A stretch of 64,000 nt of DNA from an uncultured Dysgonomonas sp. (GCA_945273835.1 CALYPL010000005.1:53322-117321), one strand, 5' to 3'; counted from the first letter of the stretch, positions 18,391-27,774 are shown. Notes: generated by a model from the sequence alone, not told the origin. Translations and numbers: made by a program.

Positions 18391-19029
18391 ATGAAAAGAA
18401 TATTAGCATCAGCTTTGTTTATGTTTTTATTTACAGGTTTTGTATCCGCACAAATTTATATCTATAATTCAGGTAAAATTACTGATAGCACCCGTACACT
18501 AAAAAAAGATGATAAAAGTTATACTGTTCAGAAAAATAATAAATTATCGTCCGTAAAAAATAATAAGTTCGATATGTCGAAACTTGTTTTTGGAGGAGAT
18601 TTAGGTTTTCAGTTCAGCGATTATACCGCCATTAATATTTCGCCACAAGTCGGATATGCTTTTTCAAAATATATGACTGCTGGGGTAGGAGTAGGGTATA
18701 GTTATTTTAAGGATAAATATTACGAAGGTATCTATAGATATAACGAAAAATCAAGTTATGCGAGTTTCAATCTTTATGCGGATTTTTATCCCGTTAAATT
18801 TATCGTGTTGAGTGCTCAGCCCCAAATCAGCAGGATGTGGCATTCAATAGATCACCCGAATGGAAAATATAAAGAAAGTGATTTTATACCAAGTTTCCTT
18901 ATTGGTGGAGGGATACATTTCAATGGTGCTAACTTCAGGCTAATGTATGATGTTGTTCAAAATAAAAACAGTCCTTATGGTAACAGCATTTTTTATAATG
19001 TAGGCTACTCATTTTCAATTAATTTCTGA
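18391..19029 (+). CDS. Small outer-membrane beta-barrel protein of unknown function
   Basis: The chosen ATG at 18391 starts a clear Sec signal peptide (MKRILASALFMFLFTGFVSAQ); the frame is open from 18355 but the extension would bury it. The 212-residue precursor is rich in alternating aromatic strands (YAFSKYMTAGVGVGYSYF, NLYADFYPVKFIVLSAQPQ) and ends with an aromatic terminal strand (NVGYSFSINF), as expected of an 8-stranded OmpW/OmpX-like barrel. No ligand or partner can be inferred. It converges on the sugar epimerase gene and shares a bidirectional terminator with it. Confidence 0.75.
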   Translation: MKRILASALFMFLFTGFVSAQIYIYNSGKITDSTRTLKKDDKSYTVQKNNKLSSVKNNKFDMSKLVFGGDLGFQFSDYTAINISPQVGYAFSKYMTAGVGVGYSYFKDKYYEGIYRYNEKSSYASFNLYADFYPVKFIVLSAQPQISRMWHSIDHPNGKYKESDFIPSFLIGGGIHFNGANFRLMYDVVQNKNSPYGNSIFYNVGYSFSINF

Positions 19030-19062
19030 AAATAGTACTTTTATATCAAAGTATAGCATAAT

Positions 19063-19093
19063 AAAAAATGTCGGCTTACACCGACATTTTTTT
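19063..19093. terminator. Bidirectional intrinsic terminator
   Basis: AAAAATGTCGG / CCGACATTTTT stem with a 6-nt loop, A-run on the left and T-run on the right, so it works on both strands between convergent genes. The stop codon of the minus-strand gene (19076-19078) lies in its loop. Confidence 0.88.
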
Positions 19094-19915
19094 CATGAAT
19101 CCGAGACTGCCCTTCGCAAGGTCATCGGCATCATATTTAGATTTTTGCCAAAGTGATACAGCTTCTGACATTCCTTTTACGGATGAAGAAAAATTTTCGA
19201 GCACCAAATTACCTTCAAAATCAATTTCTTTAAGCGCGCGAAACAGGTCATTCCAATTAACATTGCCTTCGCCCAACATTCCACGGTTACTTTCAGTCAT
19301 ATGAAGATGTTTTAAACGTTTTCCAGCCTTAATAATAGGTTCGTAAAAGTTATCTTCTTCAATATTCATGTGAAATGTATCAAGATGAAGATACATATTA
19401 GGAGTATTAACTTTATCCAAAAGCTCAAGGACGTTATCGGCTGTGTTGCAAACATAAGATTCATATCTGTTAACAGGTTCAACACCGATGGTTATTTCTA
19501 ATTTCGAAGCATATTCAGCAACATCAGACCACACTTCGCAAATTATATTCTTTTCATTTTCAGTACAGGTTTTCCCGGTAAAAGCACCTATACCTGAATG
19601 TAATACACCACCAAGATGGGTTAATCCGAGTTCAGCAACTTTATCCAATGCTTTTTTTATTAATGCAGTAGCTTCTTTCGGATGCGAGGGTATATGAGTG
19701 TCAGGCGATAAATTTAGTCCGCATAAAGCATTTAAGTTGTATTTTTTCAGCTGATCTTTAACAGATTTCGCATCCACATCCATTGTATGAGGCAAGAGTA
19801 ATTCAATTAAGTCAAAACCGCCTTCACCTGCCTTTTTTATGGCATATAATCCGGCTTCATCGTTCCACATCGGTGCTATCCAAGACAGCATGGTCGCTCC
19901 AAATTTAGGTTTCAT
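19076..19915 (-). CDS. Sugar phosphate isomerase/epimerase, D-psicose/D-tagatose 3-epimerase-like
   Basis: A 279-residue TIM-barrel of the AP-endonuclease-2/xylose-isomerase-like family. IGVEPVNRYE and MYLHLDTFHMNIEE carry the metal-binding Glu and Asp in the arrangement typical of D-psicose/D-tagatose 3-epimerases; HMTESNRGMLGEG and LVLENFSS supply the later His and Glu. It probably epimerises or isomerises a ketose; the substrate is uncertain. The next gene (rpsA) is divergent. The gene ends inside the terminator loop. Confidence 0.83.
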   Translation of the reverse strand: MKPKFGATMLSWIAPMWNDEAGLYAIKKAGEGGFDLIELLLPHTMDVDAKSVKDQLKKYNLNALCGLNLSPDTHIPSHPKEATALIKKALDKVAELGLTHLGGVLHSGIGAFTGKTCTENEKNIICEVWSDVAEYASKLEITIGVEPVNRYESYVCNTADNVLELLDKVNTPNMYLHLDTFHMNIEEDNFYEPIIKAGKRLKHLHMTESNRGMLGEGNVNWNDLFRALKEIDFEGNLVLENFSSSVKGMSEAVSLWQKSKYDADDLAKGSLGFMKKMSV

Positions 19916-20108
19916 TTTTTTGGTTTGATTTTAGGTTTAAAAATGAGTTGTTTAACTCAAAGGTATAATTAGTTTATCGGATGCAATTCTCATTTAACTG
20001 TTTTTGTTATAATTTGTATAGTTTTTATATCAGTATATTTCAGCAGTTAAGAGGAAACATAAACCTTTTTTTATAAAGATCCGATAATCTATATTTTTAT
20101 CGGTTTTA

Positions 20109-20139
20109 TTGTTTTATATGCTGAAAAACAATATATTTG
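20109..20139 (+). promoter_or_regulatory. rpsA promoter (Bacteroidota type)
   Basis: TTG at 20109-20111 and TATATTTG at 20132-20139, separated by 20 bp, match the Bacteroidota -33/-7 consensus (TTG-N19-21-TAnnTTTG). The leader to the ATG at 20214 would be about 70 nt, suitable for autoregulation by S1, although no specific element is identified. Confidence 0.65.
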
Positions 20140-20213
20140 CACCACTTTTTTTCGAAAAAGAATGTTTAACCCTTTAAAGTTACTGATCAGAGCAGGTCTC
20201 AGATCGTTATTGA

Positions 20214-22013
20214 ATGATTGAAACAGACAAATTGAAAAACGTGCAACCGGTTGCTGATTTTGACTGGGATGCTTACGAAAAAGGCGACCTTTACACAAAT
20301 GAAAGTCGTGAAAAACTGGTAGAAACTTATGACCAGTCATTAAATAAGGTTAATGACAAAGAAGTTGTAATGGGTAAAGTTACTGCAATGAACAAACGTG
20401 AAGTTGTGGTTAATATCGGTTACAAATCGGATGGTGTGGTATCGCTTAACGAATTCCGCTATAATCCTGATCTTAAAGTTGGTGACGAAGTAGAAGTTTA
20501 CATTGAAAGCCAGGAAGACAAAAAAGGTCAATTAATCCTTTCGCACAAAAAAGCACGTGCATCACGCTCTTGGGAACGTGTTAACGCTGCCCTTGACAAT
20601 GATGAAATCATTAAAGGTTACATTAAATGCCGCACTAAGGGTGGTATGATCGTTGATGTATTCGGTATAGAAGCATTCTTACCGGGATCTCAGATCGACG
20701 TGAAACCTATCCGCGACTACGATGTATTCGTTGGTAAAACAATGGAATTCAAAGTTGTTAAAATCAACCACGAATTCAAAAATGTTGTTGTTTCACACAA
20801 AGCTCTTATCGAAGCTGAACTTGAACAACAGAAAAAAGACATTATTTCTAAACTTGAAAAAGGTCAGGTTCTTGAAGGTACCGTTAAAAACATCACATCT
20901 TACGGTGTATTTATCGACCTTGGCGGCGTAGACGGTTTGATCCACATTACAGACCTTTCTTGGGGACGCGTTCAGCATCCTGAAGAAGTGGTACAATTAG
21001 ATCAGAAGATCAACGTTGTTATCCTTGACTTTGATGATGATAAAAAACGTATTGCACTCGGCTTGAAACAATTGACTCCACATCCTTGGGATGCACTTGA
21101 TGCTGACCTTAAAGTTGGTGACAAAGTGAAAGGTAAAGTAGTTGTTATGGCTGATTACGGTGCATTCATTGAAATAGCTCCGGGAGTTGAAGGTCTTATC
21201 CACGTATCAGAAATGAGCTGGGCACAACACTTACGTAGCGCTCAAGACTTTATGAAAGTTGGTGACGAAATCGAAGCTGTTGTTCTTACACTCGATCGTG
21301 ACGAACGTAAAATGTCTCTTGGTATCAAACAACTGAAACCGGATCCATGGGAAAACATCGAAGATAAATATCCTGTTGGAAGCAAACATACAGCTAAAGT
21401 ACGTAACTTCACTAACTTTGGTGTATTTGCCGAAATAGAAGAAGGCGTAGATGGTTTGATCCATATCTCAGACCTTTCTTGGACTAAGAAAATCAAACAT
21501 CCGAGCGAAGTAACTCAGATAGGTGCAGATATTGATGTTCAAGTACTTGAAATAGATAAAGAAAACCGTCGTTTGAGTTTAGGTCATAAACAACTTGAAG
21601 AAAATCCTTGGGATGTATTCGAAACAATCTTCACTGTAGGTTCAGTTCATGAAGGTACAGTAGTTGAAATGACTGATAAAGGTGCAATCATCTCTTTACC
21701 TTATGGTGTTGAAGGCTTTGCTACTCCAAAACATTTGGTTAAAGAAGACGGAAGCCACGCTAAGGTTGACGAAAAACTTGAATTCAAAGTTATAGAGTTT
21801 AATAAAGACTCTAAACGTATCATTGTTTCTCACAGCCGTACTTTCGAAGATGAAAAACCTGAAGCTCGTGAAACAAGCGAAAAGAAATCACGCAAATCAT
21901 CTAAGAAAAACGATGAGATTGCTCAATCATCAAGCAATGTAGAAAAAACTACATTAGGAGATATTGAAGAGTTAGCTGCTTTGAAAGAAAAACTTTCAGG
22001 AGAAAGCAAATAA
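20214..22013 (+). CDS. rpsA: 30S ribosomal protein S1
   Basis: RNA-binding ribosomal protein with tandem S1 (OB-fold) domains over 599 residues. Six repeats can be followed: near residues 50-120, 140-200, then strongly conserved copies each containing (Y/F)GxFxxxxxGVxGLIHxSxxSW at roughly 225, 310 and 395, and a last weaker one near 480. The C-terminus (about 555-599) is charged and low complexity. Codon use is richer in G+C than the neighbours, as expected of a highly expressed gene. A clean promoter and terminator flank it, so it is monocistronic. Confidence 0.97.
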   Translation: MIETDKLKNVQPVADFDWDAYEKGDLYTNESREKLVETYDQSLNKVNDKEVVMGKVTAMNKREVVVNIGYKSDGVVSLNEFRYNPDLKVGDEVEVYIESQEDKKGQLILSHKKARASRSWERVNAALDNDEIIKGYIKCRTKGGMIVDVFGIEAFLPGSQIDVKPIRDYDVFVGKTMEFKVVKINHEFKNVVVSHKALIEAELEQQKKDIISKLEKGQVLEGTVKNITSYGVFIDLGGVDGLIHITDLSWGRVQHPEEVVQLDQKINVVILDFDDDKKRIALGLKQLTPHPWDALDADLKVGDKVKGKVVVMADYGAFIEIAPGVEGLIHVSEMSWAQHLRSAQDFMKVGDEIEAVVLTLDRDERKMSLGIKQLKPDPWENIEDKYPVGSKHTAKVRNFTNFGVFAEIEEGVDGLIHISDLSWTKKIKHPSEVTQIGADIDVQVLEIDKENRRLSLGHKQLEENPWDVFETIFTVGSVHEGTVVEMTDKGAIISLPYGVEGFATPKHLVKEDGSHAKVDEKLEFKVIEFNKDSKRIIVSHSRTFEDEKPEARETSEKKSRKSSKKNDEIAQSSSNVEKTTLGDIEELAALKEKLSGESK

Positions 22014-22040
22014 TTCTGATAATTAATAGCTTACTATATT

Positions 22041-22070
22041 AAAGGGTTGCATAATTGCAACCCTTTTTTT
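22041..22070 (+). terminator. rpsA intrinsic terminator
   Basis: A perfect 10-bp stem AAAGGGTTGC / GCAACCCTTT with a 6-nt loop, followed by a run of T. Confidence 0.92.
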
Positions 22071-22217
22071 GATAGTCTTTGAAAATACATGTTATTTATA
22101 TAAGCTATAATAAATTAGATTATAAACTAATATATTGATTATCAATATTATTTTAATTTACATTAAACCAATATTTTTATTTAAATTTGTAAAAAAATAT
22201 AAACTATAAATAGCAGG

Positions 22218-23231
22218 ATGAAATATTATTACCAGATTGAAGGTTATGTAAGAAATAATATCGGTGATACATTACAAGGTCTTGCTGCGAAAGCATTTCT
22301 ACCGAATGAAGCTGAAGCAGTTGACCGTGAAGCTTTGTCAGAAATAGATGACAAATCACCTGCTTTACTCTTAGCCAACGGATGGTATATGCATCGTTGG
22401 GATAAGTTTCCGCCTCCTGCTAACGTAAAACCTGTTTATATATCAGTACATGTGGCCAGGACGCAGATTCTTGCAGAAAAGCCTATTTTTGAGCATTTCA
22501 AGAAAAATGCGCCCATTGGTTGCCGTGATAGAAAAACTCAAATATACTTCCTCGGATGGGGTATTCCCGCATATTATTCAAGCTGTTTGACAATAACAAC
22601 TCAGCCACGTGCCGAAGTCAATCATAGTGGGGTAGGAGAGTACCTTTTGGTAGACAATGTAGATCATATCGTTCCAAATGAAGTACAAGCCAAGTTAGAA
22701 GAGCTGTATGGGCATAAATTTACCCGTATTTCGCACGATCCCCTCGAATCAGATATGCCTCTCCAAGAATACGCTCATTCCACTGAAGAGCGAATGAATG
22801 CCCTTTTGAAGCGTTATTGTGAAGCAGCACTCATTATAACCACAAAAATTCACTGTGCCTTACCATGCTTAGGTATGGGTGCAAATGTTTTGCTCATACA
22901 TCCTGATCCATCAGATTATAGATTAGATACCGTCAAGAAGTACATGAAAATATATTCATATGAAGATGTGATGGCTATGAAAAGTACTCCAAAAGTAACT
23001 TTGAATAGCAAACGGCTTTCTAAATACCAAAAATTCCTCAAATCAATTGTAAACAGTTCAGTAGAAAAAGGTTATAACATAATGCAAAAACCAGTTTCTA
23101 TGAAACTTAAGTACATTAAATTTAAAAGTTTGGTAATGGCTAAGATTGTACGTTTTGGTGTAACCGTACTATTCAAGCTGGGAATTAAAAAGGATGAAAT
23201 CGGACGTGTATTTTTCGGTATTTGGAAATAA
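22218..23231 (+). CDS. Polysaccharide pyruvyl transferase family protein
   Basis: A 337-residue protein of the CsaB/WcaK-type pyruvyl transferase family: N-terminal GYVRNNIGDTLQGLAAKAF is the typical opening, and the C-terminal part has ITTKIHCALPCLGMGANVLLI, the family's conserved (T/S)xRxH-like acceptor region with a Lys/His. It probably adds a ketal-pyruvate to a cell-surface sugar. It is not inside a polysaccharide cluster, which is unusual and leaves the acceptor unknown. It is convergent with a small membrane protein gene 4 bp away. Confidence 0.85.
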   Translation: MKYYYQIEGYVRNNIGDTLQGLAAKAFLPNEAEAVDREALSEIDDKSPALLLANGWYMHRWDKFPPPANVKPVYISVHVARTQILAEKPIFEHFKKNAPIGCRDRKTQIYFLGWGIPAYYSSCLTITTQPRAEVNHSGVGEYLLVDNVDHIVPNEVQAKLEELYGHKFTRISHDPLESDMPLQEYAHSTEERMNALLKRYCEAALIITTKIHCALPCLGMGANVLLIHPDPSDYRLDTVKKYMKIYSYEDVMAMKSTPKVTLNSKRLSKYQKFLKSIVNSSVEKGYNIMQKPVSMKLKYIKFKSLVMAKIVRFGVTVLFKLGIKKDEIGRVFFGIWK

Positions 23232-23235
23232 ACGT

Positions 23236-23394
23236 TTATTCATGCGATCTGCCCAAATAATAAGCCAATAACACTGCACCAGCCTGCAATAGAGCAAGAG
23301 TCACAAAAGCATTTCTACGCCTGTTTTTGCGTTTCAAATCTTTAAGTTGTGCAAGTTCCTTACCTGTGATAGGATTTTTCTTAGAAGGTTCCAT
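23236..23394 (-). CDS. Small single-pass membrane protein, 52 residues
   Basis: A short minus-strand frame from ATG (23392-23394) to TAA (23236-23238). The product begins MEPSKKNPITGKELAQLKDL, has a basic stretch (KRKNRRR) and then one hydrophobic helix (about residues 29-47) before GRSHE. The charge pattern predicts the N-terminus in the cytoplasm. Codon use is like that of neighbouring genes and it exactly fills the space between two genes. I recognise no family. The rhodanese gene is upstream on the same strand. Confidence 0.7.
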   Translation of the reverse strand: MEPSKKNPITGKELAQLKDLKRKNRRRNAFVTLALLQAGAVLLAYYLGRSHE

Positions 23395-23431
23395 ATTTTT
23401 TTAATTATAACAAAATTAAGGTTATAATGGT

Positions 23432-23728
23432 TTAGTCGACACCCATCCAACCACAATAACCACCTTCGATACTATAAACCTGAGTAAAACCATTATCTAC
23501 AAGCATCTGAGCAACCAATTGGCTGCTTATGCCGTGATAGCACATTATAAGTATTGGCGTGTCAGGTTGTATGTTATTTACTGTCTGATCAATGTTGGCA
23601 GATGACAGGTGTACAGCCTGTGGCAGATGGTCTTCCTTAAAATTTTCTATATCTCTTATATCGAATAATATAGCATTCGGATTTTGTAAAATTATTTCCG
23701 CTTCATGCTTATTTATATCCTTAAACAT
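23432..23728 (-). CDS. Rhodanese-like domain protein
   Basis: A single 98-residue rhodanese domain, GlpE-sized. FDIRDIENFKEDHLPQAVHL and the active-site loop MCYHGISS (Cys63) are followed by YSIEGGYCGW. It probably moves sulfane sulfur. It is divergent from tcdA with only 58 bp between the starts, so the two may share a control region. The active-site loop has 6 residues, as in true sulfurtransferases. Confidence 0.88.
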   Translation of the reverse strand: MFKDINKHEAEIILQNPNAILFDIRDIENFKEDHLPQAVHLSSANIDQTVNNIQPDTPILIMCYHGISSQLVAQMLVDNGFTQVYSIEGGYCGWMGVD

Positions 23729-23786
23729 GCTGTTTCAACTTTATTTCCGGTAAATGTACTAATTTTACACATAAAATTTAATATAA

Positions 23787-24560
23787 ATGTATTCAGAAAA
23801 AGATATATTTCAGCGTGCAGAATTGCTTATAGGCGAAGATGCTTTAAGACGTATAAGGAACAGCAAAGCTATATTATTTGGAGTTGGTGGAGTTGGTAGT
23901 TGGTGTGCCGAAAGCCTTATACGTTCGGGTTTAGGTCATTTAACCATTGTAGACTCTGATGTAGTGAATGTTAGTAATATCAATCGACAATTGCCGGCAA
24001 CAACAAAAACGGTGGATTTACCTAAAGTCGAGGTATTAAGAAATCGTTTACTCGAAATCAATCCCTATTGCGAAGTCAATGCCATTCAAAATATTTATAA
24101 TGCTGAAAATTCAGATTCATTTAATTTAGAAGAATACGATTATATCATTGATGCTATTGACAGTCTTGAGAATAAAATCAATTTAATTGTTACAGCATCA
24201 AAACTCCAGAATAAGTTTTTCTCATCTATGGGTGCAGCACTCAAAATGGATACTACACGTATTCAGGTAGCAGACTTCTGGAAAGTAAGAGGATGTCCGC
24301 TTGCGGCAGCCATTCGCCGTCGATTGCGTAAAGGAGAAATGCCCGCTAAAAAGTTTCTGTGTGTATATAGCGATGAGGTTTTACCCAATAAGGGAGCTGA
24401 AGCATTCAAAGCCATGAAATTGGCTAATCCTAATTCCCCGTCAAGTTTATGGGATAGTCGTAAAGCACAGATTAATGGTACTTTATCGCATATTACGGCT
24501 ATTTTTGGATTTACTTTGGCAGGTCTTGTTATTAAAGATATTTGTGAACAAAATGATTGA
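23787..24560 (+). CDS. tcdA: tRNA threonylcarbamoyladenosine dehydratase TcdA
   Basis: E1-like (ThiF/MoeB) enzyme that uses ATP to cyclise t6A37 of tRNA to ct6A. The 257 residues show the ATP motif FGVGGVGSWCAE (31-42), VDSDVVNVSNINRQ, DAIDSLENK and the family-specific RVADFWK-like segment (IQVADFWKVRGCPLAAAIRRRLR). It has no zinc-binding Cys pairs, as in TcdA/CsdL. The divergent rhodanese is suggestive, since E. coli TcdA works with the CsdA-CsdE sulfur system. Confidence 0.92.
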   Translation: MYSEKDIFQRAELLIGEDALRRIRNSKAILFGVGGVGSWCAESLIRSGLGHLTIVDSDVVNVSNINRQLPATTKTVDLPKVEVLRNRLLEINPYCEVNAIQNIYNAENSDSFNLEEYDYIIDAIDSLENKINLIVTASKLQNKFFSSMGAALKMDTTRIQVADFWKVRGCPLAAAIRRRLRKGEMPAKKFLCVYSDEVLPNKGAEAFKAMKLANPNSPSSLWDSRKAQINGTLSHITAIFGFTLAGLVIKDICEQND

Positions 24561-24613
24561 TTAAGGCATTATATAATAATAAAATCATTTAAAACGAATA
24601 GGAGGCTAAGACA

Positions 24614-25060
24614 ATGAACGATTTGATTATAAATTATGATGAAGCTAAAAGTAAAAGAATCTTAAAGGTTATCGTAGGCGCATTTTTTTTCGGATTTTCT
24701 TTTTATTTTTTCATAACACAACTGTTGGCAAAGATTTATGGACCATTATTTATTTTTGCTATAATCGGTCTTGTTTTAGGATTGGTTCTTGTTTTGGCCA
24801 ATACAGTTTTTATTTCTAAACCTTTGCTCGTAATAGATAATACAGTTATAGAAGCTAATATGCCGGGACAGTCATTTACTATTGAATGGGCTAATGTTTC
24901 GGAAATGAATGTAGGCGTTAGCTACCTTTTATTCATACTCAATGGTCAGAAGCAGCAAAGTCTTGATCTTTCAGAACTGAAATACAAAGATTTGAAGGAA
25001 GTTAAGAGTAAGGCTTCGGAAATTTGTGAATTTAAGAATATACCCTTTAAAAATGATTGA
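24614..25060 (+). CDS. Two-helix membrane protein, PH-like C-terminal domain, unknown function
   Basis: A 148-residue protein with two adjacent membrane helices (about residues 20-38 and 43-65) and a soluble C-terminal half (KPLLVIDNTVIEANMPGQSF, IEWANVSEMNVG), which looks like a small PH/YcxB-type fold. A rare strong ribosome-binding site (AGGAGG, 24600-24605) precedes the ATG. It probably follows tcdA, 53 bp away. No function can be assigned. Confidence 0.7.
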   Translation: MNDLIINYDEAKSKRILKVIVGAFFFGFSFYFFITQLLAKIYGPLFIFAIIGLVLGLVLVLANTVFISKPLLVIDNTVIEANMPGQSFTIEWANVSEMNVGVSYLLFILNGQKQQSLDLSELKYKDLKEVKSKASEICEFKNIPFKND

Positions 25061-25119
25061 ATCAGTATTTTGAATATTCAGAGATAATTTTTTTTGAATA
25101 TATTTTATACTTAAAATAA

Positions 25120-25156
25120 ATATGCCGGATAGTGTATCTTACTCCATCCGGCATAT
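25120..25156 (-). terminator. Intrinsic terminator of the S9 peptidase gene
   Basis: An 11-bp stem ATATGCCGGAT / ATCCGGCATAT with a 15-nt loop, followed on minus by a T-rich tract; 24 bp past the minus-strand stop at 25180. Confidence 0.7.
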
Positions 25157-25179
25157 TCATATAATTTATTATCAGATAA

Positions 25180-27726
25180 TTAGTTCTTCAATGTAGGACT
25201 ATCAGGATATTGTTCCTTCCACCAACCACTGTCGTCTTTTAACCAGCGATCGAACCATGCTAAAATTGAGTTCATCCACTCCACACGATGTCTATAATTG
25301 GCTATAACATGATTTTCCCCTTTCACTTCTATAAGTTCAACAGGTTTACCTAATAACTTGAGGGCTGTGTAAAATTGGATGCTTTCGCCCGGAGGAACAT
25401 TTGTATCGGCAGTACCATGAAGTAATAAAATCGGAGTTTTTACCTTATCGGCATTGAATAGTGGGCTCTGTTTTACGTACATATCCCAGTTGTTCCACGG
25501 GTAACTATGTGCGCTAGCCCCTGAGCTATAGGTAAATCCCCAATATCCTTCGCCCCAATAACTGCTGATTGAACTGATTCCCGCATGAGATACCGCAGCC
25601 GCAAAAAGATCGGTTTGAGTTTGGAGATACATAGTCATAAATCCGCCGTAAGACGCTCCGATACAACCAATTTTATTAGAATTAATATAAGAATGTTCCG
25701 ATACGAATTTGCGTGTACCTTCAATTATATCTTCGGCGGTGCGCTTTCCCCAAGCATTTACATGCAACGCTGAAAATTTCTGTCCGAATCCTGTTGCTCC
25801 GCTCGGTTGGATTACATAAACCACATAGCCTAAAGCGGTATATACATTAGGCGAATAGTTGTGTTCGTAACTACGTGAGGTCGGTGTAGTTCCTCCGTAA
25901 TAATAAACAATCAGCGGATATTTTTTTGTGCTATCAAAATCAGTAGGAAGGAAACAACGTCCGTAAATAGTTGTTCCATCGGTATTTATAAAATTCCAAT
26001 CAGAAGCTTTACCGTACAAAAGTTTGTCTTGATGCTCCTTGTCAGGATCAGAAATTAATTTTGATTTAAAATTTCTAAGATCAAAAGCATATGCTTTAGT
26101 TGTGTTTGATGTGCTTGCTCCGATATACAATCCCATCGGGGCATTGTTTGCTAAGGTAAATTGGCGTAGCACTTCTTCTTCAACTGGTAACAAGGTATAT
26201 TGTTTGTTTTTAGGATTGTAGCAATATACCCTGACATAATCCTTATCAGCTACACGCATATAGATAAGATTGTCATATTTGTTCCAGATAAGATTACTTA
26301 TCGACGGATCGAAGTTTTTAGTTATAGGGTCAATTTTTTTAGTTTCAATATCCATTACAAACGCTTGCGTATCGTAGCTGTTGGCAATTTGTCCTTGATT
26401 GATATTCAATCCTATGCCGTTGAATGCTTCGGGTGCTCCGGCTATAAGAATTTTTGTATCGTCGGGCGAGAAATTTGCTGAATAAGCAAAACCTTCATTA
26501 GTCCAAAGAGTATCAACTTTCATAGTTTCAAGGTTTAGCATATACATTGAGTAAGCATGAAAAGGACGTTCGGTCAGTTTCTCCTGAGATATTGAAAAAA
26601 GTATCTTTTTAGAATCGTGGCTGATGTCATTTAAAGTAGTAGAACCCGATCCGAAAGTTATTTGCTGGCTCAATCCTGTTGAAATATCGTAACGATAGAT
26701 AAAACTTTTATTTCTGTAATTAGGTTGTCTGTCATTTGGCGACAGCAATAATTTAAGATCACCTTTCGGTTGACTTATTTTCTCCTGTAAATAATAATAA
26801 AACGATTTTTCGTCAGGAGATATATTAATATTTTCTTTAGGTATATTACGCGCTATAATAGTTTCTTGAAGCGTTTCAGGATCAATTGTTACCAGATTCG
26901 ATGTTTCGTTAAGAGTTTGCACATAATACATTTTTGAAGTACTCGGCATCCATCCCAATTGATTCTTATCTTCGCCTATCGCGATACTTTTACCCGTTTT
27001 AAGGTTCTGAAGTTCGGTTGTTGAGATAGATTTTTCGCCGAAGTTCTCCCGAAAAGATAAAAGAGCAAACAGTCCGTTTGGCGATATTTTTACATTAGTC
27101 AGACGTTTGCCTAACATAATGTCAGTGAAATCTAAACGTCTGTGATCGCTGTTAACAATATTGAAAACAGTTAAACTGTCTTTATCCTGCGTTTCAATAG
27201 CAACTTTCAGAGACGGAACTACTGAATCAGTAGCAGAGCTCAATAATTTGATAGTTACACGGCTCGCTTTTGGATATGCTATAATTTGACTTGTGATATT
27301 TTTAGCTGATTTAAGATTATTTTCCTTAGTAGTTTTTGATTTTACCAACTGATCATCTACATATAATTCAAACAAATTAGGAGAGGTTACTTTTAAAGTA
27401 CCTTTAGCATATCTGTTTGAATTGGTGTAGAATGAAAACAGATGAAATGACGCATCCTTAATCGGTTTTTCTGAACAAAAATACCCCATGCTGTCAGCTT
27501 TGATCGTCTCCTTAAATTTATCCTGATCAGGAAAAGCAACCCTCATTTTCAGAATGTTGGTATCAGTTAACTTATTGCCTTTAATATCTACCGTATCAGT
27601 CATCAAAGGCGTTTTGACATGTATCGGCGAGGTGGTGAAAATTTCTTTCAATGCCTGCTTTTTTTGCGCAGTCACAGAATTTAGCACCAAAAGACCTGTA
27701 AGTACAAGAAATGGTCTGATGTTCAT
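25180..27726 (-). CDS. S9 family peptidase (prolyl oligopeptidase / DPP-like), exported
   Basis: Probable periplasmic or outer-membrane-associated serine peptidase. The 848 residues comprise a signal peptide (MNIRPFLVLTGLLVLNSVTAQ), an extra N-terminal domain, a beta-propeller region (about 200-570) and a C-terminal alpha/beta-hydrolase. Catalytic triad: Ser in GASYGGFM, Asp in LLLHGTADTNVPP, His in GENHVIANYRHR. The hydrolase half opens with YPLIVYYYGG. It probably releases di/tripeptides for amino-acid fermentation; exact specificity is not readable. Two TAnnTTTG elements lie upstream (27758-27774). Confidence 0.9.
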   Translation of the reverse strand: MNIRPFLVLTGLLVLNSVTAQKKQALKEIFTTSPIHVKTPLMTDTVDIKGNKLTDTNILKMRVAFPDQDKFKETIKADSMGYFCSEKPIKDASFHLFSFYTNSNRYAKGTLKVTSPNLFELYVDDQLVKSKTTKENNLKSAKNITSQIIAYPKASRVTIKLLSSATDSVVPSLKVAIETQDKDSLTVFNIVNSDHRRLDFTDIMLGKRLTNVKISPNGLFALLSFRENFGEKSISTTELQNLKTGKSIAIGEDKNQLGWMPSTSKMYYVQTLNETSNLVTIDPETLQETIIARNIPKENINISPDEKSFYYYLQEKISQPKGDLKLLLSPNDRQPNYRNKSFIYRYDISTGLSQQITFGSGSTTLNDISHDSKKILFSISQEKLTERPFHAYSMYMLNLETMKVDTLWTNEGFAYSANFSPDDTKILIAGAPEAFNGIGLNINQGQIANSYDTQAFVMDIETKKIDPITKNFDPSISNLIWNKYDNLIYMRVADKDYVRVYCYNPKNKQYTLLPVEEEVLRQFTLANNAPMGLYIGASTSNTTKAYAFDLRNFKSKLISDPDKEHQDKLLYGKASDWNFINTDGTTIYGRCFLPTDFDSTKKYPLIVYYYGGTTPTSRSYEHNYSPNVYTALGYVVYVIQPSGATGFGQKFSALHVNAWGKRTAEDIIEGTRKFVSEHSYINSNKIGCIGASYGGFMTMYLQTQTDLFAAAVSHAGISSISSYWGEGYWGFTYSSGASAHSYPWNNWDMYVKQSPLFNADKVKTPILLLHGTADTNVPPGESIQFYTALKLLGKPVELIEVKGENHVIANYRHRVEWMNSILAWFDRWLKDDSGWWKEQYPDSPTLKN

Positions 27727-27757
27727 TTTTTACGAAGTTTAAGTTATTATAATTTGT

Positions 27758-27774
27758 CAAAAATAACAAAAATA
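27758..27774 (-). promoter_or_regulatory. Two overlapping-range -7 elements upstream of the S9 peptidase gene
   Basis: TATTTTTG occurs twice on minus (27758-27765 and 27767-27774), 32 and 41 bp before the ATG; either may serve as the -7 box. Confidence 0.4.

Noticed and set aside
23403..23425. Palindrome near the rhodanese gene end as a terminator
   Set aside because: Stem of A/T pairs only, with no T-run on either strand.
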